13,578 bases of DNA from an uncultured Clostridia bacterium (GTDB taxonomy: Bacteria; Bacillota; Clostridia; Lachnospirales; Lachnospiraceae), in assembly GCA_946186175.1 (NCBI GenBank), contig CAMHMG010000060.1:1-13578 (forward strand). The letters run 5' to 3'. Shown here piece after piece: positions 6,310-13,578 of this stretch (the first letter of the stretch is position 1; every line of letters starts with the position of its first letter). Below the pieces are notes generated by a model. It worked only from the letters and a program-made list of their open reading frames with translations. It made no database searches and had not been told where the DNA came from. Position numbers and translations under genes: made by a program.

Positions 6310-9300
6310 ATGCCTAACATTAATAGAATTCGAGTAAATAATGTCAAATATAATTTTGGAACTCAGGGCTATGATGATTTTTCCATGCGCATGTATGGAA
6401 AGAATACCTTGTACGACCTTGCCAATGGTGGTGGTAAGAGTGTGCTTATGCTTATGCTTTTACAGAACCTGATACCTAATTGTACCTTAGATGAGAAGCA
6501 GCCTATCGAAAAGCTTTTCAGAACAGGTGGTGGAAACACTACCATTCATTCTCTTGTTGAGTGGAAGTTAGATGATAAGGATATAAAGGAAGGCATGCGC
6601 TACATGACTACCGGTTTCTGTGCCAGAAAAGCAAAGGATGGCAGTACGGATTCGTCAGCGGATGACGGTACGTTGTCACTTCCTGATGAGGTGTTAAAAA
6701 GTGCGGTTTCAGGTGCGGGTACCTCTGATGGTATTGATAAAGTATCGTCTAAATCGGTGGTAAAGGACAATGCTTCAATCGAGTATTATAATTATTGCAT
6801 TTTCTATCGTGATTACAATGAAAATGATATTATAAATCTTCCCCTTCAGAATAACAAGGAAAGGATTACTTACAGCGGACTCAAAAATTATCTAAAGGAT
6901 CTTTCCAAACGTAATCTGAATATCAAGGTATATGTATTTGAAAGAAAGGGAGAGTATCAGCGTTTTATCAGCAGATATGGTCTCTTTGAGAGCCAGTGGG
7001 AGATAATCAGGGGAATCAATAAGACAGAAGGCCACGTCCGTACATATTTTGAAACCAGATATAAGACGACGAGAAAGGTGATCGAGGATCTTCTTATTGA
7101 GGAGATAATTGAGAAAGCATTTCTTGTTAAGACCGAGCAGGATGATGTCAATGAGGATATGGCTAAGACACTTCTTGATATAAAGGATAAATTAGTCGAG
7201 CTCTCTAAGAAGAAGAAAGAGATTTCCAACTTCGATAAGGAAACGGAGCTTATGCATTTACTAGAGGGCAGGGTTTCATCTTTTCTGAAATTATACGAGG
7301 AGAAGGACAGATTAATAAGAACCTTGTCGGATATATATGCGACAGGGGAACATTTATGCGGACAGGGCGAAGAAGAAATAGAGAAGAAGAGAAAGAAGAA
7401 AGAAGAGCTTGAGGAAAAGCTTAATCTTCACCGCAGAACTATAGAGGAATTGAAAATAATAAAAGACCAGCATGAATTAAGCTTAAGTGCTGAAGAACTT
7501 GCCACTTCGCAGACACACATAATAAAGGCAGAGGAAGAGCTTGCAGCTGCTAAGAGAGAATTAGAGCTTAAAGAGAGTATCAATGATTATCTCCAATATT
7601 TGAAGGATCGTGCAGAGGTACAGGAGAATCAGGCAGTAATAGATGCATCAAAGGAGGATAATTCTGATATATTAGAAAAGCTTCACATTTATGCTTACAC
7701 TAAGAAAAAAATAGATGATGAGAAGTTAAAAGATTTGAGGGCTTCGCTTGAGGCAAAGAAGACCTTGTTGTCCCAAGAATCAAACAGATTAGAGAAAATG
7801 TCTCTTGTGAGGGAGGAAAGCTCTACTGCCCTTGCTGTTGCCAAGAGTCATAGAGAACGTTATCTCGGTGAATATGAGCAGTGTATGGAGGAAATCCGAA
7901 AGGTAAGGTCAAGTATCTCTCTGCTTGTTCTTTCTGATATCGGGCAGCTGATGGAGGATCTTGAGAAGGAAGGAAAAGAGTTAGAAAAACGAGAGACCGA
8001 AGCTTCCGCAGCCTATAATATGGATGTTGAGAAGATTGCTGAACTTAAACAGAAGATCTTTGAATATAATATAGAACGCGAACAGTTGATCAAAGAAGCA
8101 GAAGCTGCTAAGAAACAGCTTGCAGTCTACCTTGAGAATAAAGACAGACTTAAGAAAATGCTTCAGATATATGATGTGAAGGAGCCTGAACGATTATATG
8201 ATACCGTTAAGGAAAGAGCCTTCAAACATACGATAGCTATTGCTAAGCTTGAGGAGACTATCAGACGCGTTGAGAAACATTTGAATGGAGCACGTGAAGG
8301 AAGGATCATAGAAGAAACGAGCGCCGTAACAAAGGTTAAGGATTATATGGAGAGCAGACATGGAAAGTTCATTCTTTCCGGCGTGGATTATCTGTCTGCA
8401 CTTCCGCCTGTTAATCGTGAGGATCTGCTTGGACGCTTTCCTATGCTTCCGTACGGAGTTGTGGCTGATGATTTTGAATTGATAGAGGATGATGTGAAAA
8501 TCCATGAGCTTGATCTTGGCAATCAAATGGTGCCGGTGTTTGACAGAAAGAAATTGGAGTCACCATATATACCTGAGCATACAGAGGGAATGATACTGCT
8601 TGCCAAGGAACAGAGAGTGTTTACTGAGGAAGAGGCATTGCAATCGGAGATTGCGCGCTTGGAGAATGAGTTGGCCGGGCACTTGGAAGAACTTGATTCG
8701 CTTAAGGAACTTGAAAAGACTTATGACGAGGATCTCATTTACATATCTGCCCTGCATGGAGTTTCTCTGGAAAATGCTGAGGGCAGGGTGAGAGAGTCTC
8801 AGGAAAAACTTATTGAACATGAGCGGGGAAATGAACAATATACTAACCAATTAAAGTCGACCGAGGCTCATAAAGAACAGTTGATGAGCGAGATTTCATC
8901 ACTCAAAGAAAAGCTTAGTATCAATAATCGTGATCGGATTAAGGTTGCAGGAATTGTCTCAAAGAGTAAGCAGTCGGATGAGGTGAAGAGACAACTGGAT
9001 TTCTATGAGGCTGAAGTCAAGAGACTCACTAATGATACAATGCAGGCAGAAGCTGAATATGAAAAGGTAAAGCTTGCCGAGAAGGAATTATCCGGTCAGG
9101 TTGCATATATGGAGGAACAGATCAGTGACACCTTAAAAGAGTGGGAGGAGCTGTATAAGGAATATTATGTGGATGACAATTTGACCGCGATTAATATTTC
9201 TGAGGATAAGCTCCGGGCTGAATTCATGGCGGCAGCTACACTGGCAAAAGAGGCCGATATATTATTAGATGATAAGCAGAAACTTATAGAAACTCTTAAA

Positions 9301-10905
9301 GTCAGCATGGAGAGAAGCTTAAAGCTTATCGAGCGAAGAAATATAGACATTGATGAGCTTGAGAAACTAAGGGCAGCGGGTGAATTGCATCGATCTGATG
9401 AGGATTATCTAAGCCAGATTTCAGGTTATGTATCACAGATATCCGTAAGGTGTGATCAGTTAAGAGAAGAAACAAAGAAGAAAGAGAAAACTGTCACCAG
9501 GATAGAGGGTAGAATTGAACAGGCGATGTCAGCTCTTGGTGAGAGATTTGGAGAAGAGGCATTAGAGAATCTAAATAAGATTCTTGACAATATGAAGACC
9601 GTGACGGATAGCACGATTGACAATTCAGATGATTCAGACAATATGCCTTCCGGTATTGTAGTATACAGCAGGGAAGAGGTCGTTCAGGCGTTGGCCGAAA
9701 GTGACAGAATACTTAAAGAGATTTCCGCTGATATTAAGAAATATAATGAAGAGTATCAGAATTATGTTAAGAACCACAGTGTCATTGTTGACCTATATAA
9801 GGATGTTAAGAGAATAGTGGTATCGGAAGAGATTGATGTCAGTGCCGGCGCTGTTATTGCGGGCAGCCAGGACGACATAAGAGAGACCTTTGAGGAAAGC
9901 CTTCTTTCGTACGATAAGAGTAATAAGTCTTTGGCAAGAGCAAAACAAGAGCTTAACAACTTTAAGTCACAGACAGCTAATACCTTCTTTACAATGGGAG
10001 CATTTGAACTTTCCAATTCTCTTAAGGAGGATGTGGAGATTCCGGATACCTATGATGATGCGAAGAACCTTCTTGGTAATATACGTGATATGATATCCTA
10101 TATCGGTCTTGAAAAGGAGAGAGTTCTTCAGGGCATTGAGGATATGGAGGCCATTAAGAATAATTTTGAAAATCAGTGTATTGAGCGCTGCAAGGATGTT
10201 AAGATGGAGCTTGATAAGCTTCCCAAACTTTCACGGATCATGCTGGATGGCGAAATGATACAGATGGTGAATCTTACCATCCCTTATGTTAAGGATGAAT
10301 TTGTCAAACAGAGGATGTCTGACTATATTGATGAGGTAGTAAGTGGCGCAGACCGTTTTGATGATAATAATGACCGAATCAAATATATGAAGAATATGCT
10401 TCTCTTAAAGAAGTTATTCGGTGTTATGGTTACCGATATGAATGCCATTAAATTAAAGCTTTATAAGAGAGAACGAATCAAGGATCAAAGCCGTTATCTT
10501 CGCTATGAAGAAGCGGTTGGAAGTACCGGTCAGTCGCAAGGTATATATATTCAGTTCCTTGTTTCTATAATCAATTACATTTCCGGAATGTATGCTCCGG
10601 AGGCGGAGGCTTCTGATCTTAAGAAGGTAATATTTATTGATAATCCGTTCGGAGCTGCGAAGGACATATACATTTGGGAACCGATATTTGCTTTGCTTGC
10701 TACTAACAGTGTACAGCTGATTGTTCCGGCCCGTGGCGCAACGCCGGCGATAACTAATCGCTTTGATGTTAATTACATCTTAGGTCAGCAGTTGGTAGGC
10801 GGAAGACAGCAGACTGTCGTAGTGGACTACAGAAGCCAGGTAGAGGCAAAAGAGATGGAGTATGAGAATCTGGAATACAGTCAGGGTACTTTTGATTTTC
10901 TATGA
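6310..10905 (+). CDS. SMC/MukB/JetC-like ATPase
   Basis: This 1531-residue protein is the motor of the complex, an ABC-type ATPase that would clamp and extrude DNA. AGAGGAG lies just before ATG. The N-terminal head (about 1-300) has a Walker A at 37-44 (LANGGGKS), where the usual first glycine is leucine. It carries a Ser/Asp-rich, probably disordered insert at about 107-155. A coiled-coil arm runs from about 300 to 655; a non-coiled hinge-like domain spans about 658-790 (with LPYGVVADDFELI); a longer return arm spans about 795-1285. The C-terminal head has the signature GSTGQSQG at 1404-1411 and a Walker B VIFIDNPFG at 1440-1448, where asparagine follows the aspartate in place of the usual glutamate. 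The length and short hinge fit MukB/JetC rather than canonical SMC or Rad50. No zinc hook (CxxC) is seen. It is the last gene of the operon. Confidence 0.85.
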   Translation: MPNINRIRVNNVKYNFGTQGYDDFSMRMYGKNTLYDLANGGGKSVLMLMLLQNLIPNCTLDEKQPIEKLFRTGGGNTTIHSLVEWKLDDKDIKEGMRYMTTGFCARKAKDGSTDSSADDGTLSLPDEVLKSAVSGAGTSDGIDKVSSKSVVKDNASIEYYNYCIFYRDYNENDIINLPLQNNKERITYSGLKNYLKDLSKRNLNIKVYVFERKGEYQRFISRYGLFESQWEIIRGINKTEGHVRTYFETRYKTTRKVIEDLLIEEIIEKAFLVKTEQDDVNEDMAKTLLDIKDKLVELSKKKKEISNFDKETELMHLLEGRVSSFLKLYEEKDRLIRTLSDIYATGEHLCGQGEEEIEKKRKKKEELEEKLNLHRRTIEELKIIKDQHELSLSAEELATSQTHIIKAEEELAAAKRELELKESINDYLQYLKDRAEVQENQAVIDASKEDNSDILEKLHIYAYTKKKIDDEKLKDLRASLEAKKTLLSQESNRLEKMSLVREESSTALAVAKSHRERYLGEYEQCMEEIRKVRSSISLLVLSDIGQLMEDLEKEGKELEKRETEASAAYNMDVEKIAELKQKIFEYNIEREQLIKEAEAAKKQLAVYLENKDRLKKMLQIYDVKEPERLYDTVKERAFKHTIAIAKLEETIRRVEKHLNGAREGRIIEETSAVTKVKDYMESRHGKFILSGVDYLSALPPVNREDLLGRFPMLPYGVVADDFELIEDDVKIHELDLGNQMVPVFDRKKLESPYIPEHTEGMILLAKEQRVFTEEEALQSEIARLENELAGHLEELDSLKELEKTYDEDLIYISALHGVSLENAEGRVRESQEKLIEHERGNEQYTNQLKSTEAHKEQLMSEISSLKEKLSINNRDRIKVAGIVSKSKQSDEVKRQLDFYEAEVKRLTNDTMQAEAEYEKVKLAEKELSGQVAYMEEQISDTLKEWEELYKEYYVDDNLTAINISEDKLRAEFMAAATLAKEADILLDDKQKLIETLKVSMERSLKLIERRNIDIDELEKLRAAGELHRSDEDYLSQISGYVSQISVRCDQLREETKKKEKTVTRIEGRIEQAMSALGERFGEEALENLNKILDNMKTVTDSTIDNSDDSDNMPSGIVVYSREEVVQALAESDRILKEISADIKKYNEEYQNYVKNHSVIVDLYKDVKRIVVSEEIDVSAGAVIAGSQDDIRETFEESLLSYDKSNKSLARAKQELNNFKSQTANTFFTMGAFELSNSLKEDVEIPDTYDDAKNLLGNIRDMISYIGLEKERVLQGIEDMEAIKNNFENQCIERCKDVKMELDKLPKLSRIMLDGEMIQMVNLTIPYVKDEFVKQRMSDYIDEVVSGADRFDDNNDRIKYMKNMLLLKKLFGVMVTDMNAIKLKLYKRERIKDQSRYLRYEEAVGSTGQSQGIYIQFLVSIINYISGMYAPEAEASDLKKVIFIDNPFGAAKDIYIWEPIFALLATNSVQLIVPARGATPAITNRFDVNYILGQQLVGGRQQTVVVDYRSQVEAKEMEYENLEYSQGTFDFL

Positions 10906-10909
10906 TAAT

Positions 10910-10972
10910 ACTTGGCAAGCAGCCGTTACTACGACAAGCTTGCTTGGGAGTAGTTACGGATATTTGCCAAGT
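10910..10972. repeat. Three-tier hairpin after the SMC gene
   Basis: Three concentric stems follow the stop codon by four bases: ACTTGGCAA (10910-10918) with TTGCCAAGT (10964-10972); CCGTTACTAC (10923-10932) with GTAGTTACGG (10950-10959), one mismatch; and CAAGC (10935-10939) with GCTTG (10942-10946). There is no T-run, so it is not a normal terminator; it may protect the 3' end of the operon mRNA or be a repetitive palindromic element. Confidence 0.6.
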
Positions 10973-10986
10973 TAACAAAGATGAGT

Positions 10987-11017
10987 GTGTAGACCGAAAG
11001 GTCGGAACACGAATTTT
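10987..11017 (+). terminator. Possible terminator of the SMC-complex operon
   Basis: GACC-GAAA-GGTC (10992-11003) forms a tetraloop hairpin, extended by GTGT (10987-10990) with ACAC (11007-11010) across a small internal loop, then GAATTTTT. The short stem and five-T tract make it a moderate candidate. Confidence 0.45.
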
Positions 11018-11018
11018 T

Positions 11019-11214
11019 GTAGCATCACGAAAGCTTCGAAGAAGCGGAGTGATGCGTATTATCATAGAAAAAAGGAAAGAGAGAGAAAAGTAGCATCACG
11101 AAAGCTTCGAAGAAGCGGAGTGATGCGTATTATCATAGAAAAAAGGAAAGAGAGAGAAAAGTAGCATCACGAAAGCTTCGAAGAAGCGGAGTGATGCGTA
11201 TTATCATAGAAAAA
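11019..11214. repeat. 71-bp tandem repeat, about 2.8 copies
   Basis: Units begin at 11019, 11090 and 11161; the first two are identical over 71 bp and the third matches for 54 bp before diverging. Each unit holds a two-tier hairpin: GCATCAC with GTGATGC outside, and GCTTC-GAA-GAAGC inside (first copy 11022-11055). The hairpins are separated by a purine-rich spacer of A and G. The block lies between the SMC gene and the start of the fibronectin-type gene, ending about 30 bp before that start codon. It is too short, and its spacers are too alike, for a CRISPR array. Confidence 0.85.
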
Positions 11215-11245
11215 GTGTAATTTTATATGAACAGGAGGAATTGGT

Positions 11246-13578
11246 ATGCTGAAGGATACAAGTGTAAAGATAATTCACAGAATGTTTGTTGTTATGGTTG
11301 CATTAATGATTGCTGCACATATCTTCCGGTTATGTGATGGCGCTTTATCACAGGTTCATGCGGCTTCTGACGGCTCTTTGTCGGTCACAAGAATGTCCAA
11401 GGCATATACTCCTTCCGGTTCATATGTGGATATATCATTTGATGTCAAAAATAACACGGCTTCGGAGGTGACAGGCGTATCAGTGATAGATCAGACATAT
11501 ATTATCAATGCTGATGGTGATAAATGGACACCTTATGAATTTCAGTATTCAACCCGTACAGGGGTTGGTGCTTGTCCGAATCCTGTTAATGCAGCTGCAG
11601 ATGAACTTGGCTATACCATAAAAGCCGGACAGACGGCAACATTTTATATGCGAGTGTATAACTGCGCCGACAGACCTGTTGGAACATATAATGATTTTAT
11701 CAAATTAGGAAGATTAAGAAGAGAACTTGTCTCTTCATATGATCCGGGTACCGATATGACTACCATCGGATGGAAGGAAACAATTGAAGCGGAATATACT
11801 AATAATATTTCGGTTACCAATATTGTATATAATCCGCAAAATGCAGCTGTTACTATGGGGACAAGCAGTAATGTAGGTTCCACAATAACAGCTTTTCCGG
11901 ATGTGATAGATTACGGAACCATCAATCTTTCAACTGCAGGAGAGGATGTACTATCACAAAGCACAGGTTTCTTTGTGAAAAATACAAGCCCTGTCGGTGA
12001 CGACGAGCACGGTAATCCTCTTAATATTACTGTGGACTTCGGATTGAAATATACAGGTGACGAGTATGGTGACTACTGCTTTGGCTTAAGCAATAATACC
12101 TTTGGCGGGATGAGCTGGGCACCCCTTCCGCCGGCTACAGATACCGAGTTTCAGACTGCAAGCGGAAACTTAACTCTTGATGTGTCGGAATATATTGCAG
12201 GTACATATGAGACGGAGCTTGTGATCAATACGGTACCATTTGCGGCTAAGGTTAACGGTAGTTCCGACAATATTAATGGGTCTCATTCCATACCGGTTAA
12301 GGTTAAGCTTACGGGAATTAACCCCAGACTTCCGCAAAGAGTTGATGATATTTCCGCTTCTTCAGGCAATAATCAGGTCGAGCTTACGTGGACAGCGCCC
12401 AAGGAGGATATCAGTTACAGTGTGTATCGTCGGGAGGGTAAGGAGACATCTCTCAATCCCGATGCATGGACGACTGCTGAGTGGAATAATTATGAGTGCT
12501 TAAGCACATTTGGAATCATGGCTAAGGATGACGGAACATATATATTTGTGGACGGAACTGCGGAGAATGGGAAGACCTATTCTTATGTGGTGACGGCAGG
12601 AAGTCCCTTCAAGGGCTATGCGTCTATACCGGTAAGTGCAGCTCCTAATAGCGTGTATGTCAGCAGAATCTTAGCGCCTGATGATGTGTATGCATCTGAA
12701 GAGATTGACGGAGTAGGTCTTAGCTGGCAGTTAAATGATGCCTATGGTGGAAGAAACAATAACGGTGAATCCATGGTAGACCATTTTAACATTTACCGTG
12801 ACGGAGTGCTTGTGGCACAGGTTATGCAAAGTGCCGTAAAAGACACAATTAATCAGGGATTGATAGATGACGGAAACGGCAATTCTCATTATGGTATCAA
12901 AGGCCATGAGTATCAATGGGAAACCTTTATTGAGACTCCTGTGACAGGTAAGGCTTACACCTTTAATGTGTCAGCGGTTTCAATATCCGGGCTTGAGGGA
13001 TATCTGTCAGAGGATGTGCCCGGTATGGGCGTACCTGAGACGCTTGAGATCATTTCACACACTGCAGTATATTATCCATATTATTACGAGGAATATGATA
13101 AAGGAATAAGTATCCCGGCAATATGCGTAAGTGCAGATGTGATTTCTTATGGAGATAATGCTGATAGAATCACTGTCTGGAGAAATGAAGGCACAACTTC
13201 CCCTGATACCGGTGCGGCTCCTTATATCCCGTATAAATCAGAGAAAAAGTCCTTTGACGATATGAACGTTGTTCCCGGCAAGGTATACACATATACAATA
13301 CGGGTTACGGATTACATGGGCGAGGAGAGCAATTATTATACATTTACTGCCAAAGCGCAGGATGGTATTGTTTCGTCAACAGTCGACGTGGATTGGAGAG
13401 TGGTTGACGGAAAGAAAGCCCATATGGAATGGAGCGCGGATACTTACTATGATTATGATCTTGAAAAGAGTATCTATACTGCCGAGTACAAGGTATATCT
13501 CAATAATCAATTGATGAAGGAATTGTCGGGGCTGGATTCATACATTTATGAAGATGACCCCGGTGCTGACGGTACATA
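11246..13578 (+). CDS. Secreted fibronectin-type surface protein (3' truncated)
   Basis: This frame stays open from ATG at 11246 to the window edge (777 complete codons), so the gene is cut by the window and not necessarily broken. AGGAGG at 11233-11238 supports the start. Residues 1-39 form a signal peptide (hydrophobic core around MFVVMVALMIAA, cleavage after VHA). Residues about 40-355 are beta-rich, Thr/Asn-rich modules of unknown family, including FPDVIDYGTINLST, which resembles surface Ig-like modules. Residues about 361-470 (LPQRVDDISASS, VELTWTAP, YSVYRREG) and 475-595 (LAPDDVYASEE, VGLSWQLND, FNIYRDG) are fibronectin type III-like domains, and further related beta modules continue. 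It would be exported and act at the surface, perhaps in adhesion, polysaccharide binding or as part of a large wall protein; no catalytic motif or anchor is visible in the part seen. Orientation matches the SMC operon, but the repeat block and a possible terminator separate them. Confidence 0.8.
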   Translation, partial: MLKDTSVKIIHRMFVVMVALMIAAHIFRLCDGALSQVHAASDGSLSVTRMSKAYTPSGSYVDISFDVKNNTASEVTGVSVIDQTYIINADGDKWTPYEFQYSTRTGVGACPNPVNAAADELGYTIKAGQTATFYMRVYNCADRPVGTYNDFIKLGRLRRELVSSYDPGTDMTTIGWKETIEAEYTNNISVTNIVYNPQNAAVTMGTSSNVGSTITAFPDVIDYGTINLSTAGEDVLSQSTGFFVKNTSPVGDDEHGNPLNITVDFGLKYTGDEYGDYCFGLSNNTFGGMSWAPLPPATDTEFQTASGNLTLDVSEYIAGTYETELVINTVPFAAKVNGSSDNINGSHSIPVKVKLTGINPRLPQRVDDISASSGNNQVELTWTAPKEDISYSVYRREGKETSLNPDAWTTAEWNNYECLSTFGIMAKDDGTYIFVDGTAENGKTYSYVVTAGSPFKGYASIPVSAAPNSVYVSRILAPDDVYASEEIDGVGLSWQLNDAYGGRNNNGESMVDHFNIYRDGVLVAQVMQSAVKDTINQGLIDDGNGNSHYGIKGHEYQWETFIETPVTGKAYTFNVSAVSISGLEGYLSEDVPGMGVPETLEIISHTAVYYPYYYEEYDKGISIPAICVSADVISYGDNADRITVWRNEGTTSPDTGAAPYIPYKSEKKSFDDMNVVPGKVYTYTIRVTDYMGEESNYYTFTAKAQDGIVSSTVDVDWRVVDGKKAHMEWSADTYYDYDLEKSIYTAEYKVYLNNQLMKELSGLDSYIYEDDPGADGT

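Noticed and set aside
10902..11093. 63-codon frame whose ATG overlaps the SMC gene stop as ATGA, a classic coupling arrangement
   Set aside because: Its content is entirely the three-tier hairpin, the possible terminator and the first 71-bp repeat; it has no family resemblance and is far too short for a JetD nuclease.
11019..11214. CRISPR array
   Set aside because: The units are 71-bp exact tandem copies without unique spacers, and no cas gene is present.

Overview
This window looks like chromosomal DNA from a low-GC Gram-positive anaerobe of the Clostridia, most likely Lachnospiraceae (Butyrivibrio/Roseburia-like). The reasons are AT-rich coding DNA with strong AGGAGG ribosome sites, a canonical T-box leader, a GH25 muramidase with SH3-like and fibronectin domains, a large secreted fibronectin-type protein, and an operon of Firmicutes-type SMC-complex genes. 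The genus is an inference.

Layout. Bases 1-500 hold no credible gene but are packed with nested inverted repeats, including a 183-bp multi-tier palindrome. Bases 518-1192 are a minus-strand unit: a consensus promoter, a complete T-box riboswitch with its terminator, and a 97-residue single-pass membrane protein. Bases 1236-3095 (minus) encode a secreted GH25 lysozyme whose leader carries a strong hairpin between 15-bp direct repeats. A tRNA-Lys(CTT) with its own promoter and terminator lies at 3430-3616. Bases 3645-10905 (plus) are a three-gene operon with a consensus promoter and a 12-bp palindrome just after the predicted start site. Bases 10906-11215 hold a three-tier hairpin, a possible terminator and about 2.8 tandem copies of a 71-bp hairpin-bearing repeat. 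From 11246 to the window edge runs an open, 3'-truncated gene for a secreted fibronectin-type protein.

The central system. The 511-, about 245- and 1531-residue proteins have the organisation of a MukF-MukE-MukB / MksF-MksE-MksB / JetA-JetB-JetC complex: a kleisin-like subunit with winged-helix ends, a small tandem winged-helix (KITE-like) subunit, and an SMC/Rad50-type ATPase with coiled-coil arms and a hinge. Such complexes compact chromosomes (MukBEF) or restrict plasmids by loop extrusion (Wadjet/Jet, Mks with a nuclease). Wadjet operons carry a fourth gene, jetD, for the Toprim nuclease. No such gene fits here: the operon is preceded by a tRNA and followed by about 340 bp of repeats. It is therefore a Jet/Mks-like operon without a linked nuclease gene, with ATPase motifs that differ from textbook SMC proteins. 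The remaining genes look like ordinary cell-wall and surface functions, apart from the unusual use of a T-box in front of a very small membrane protein.
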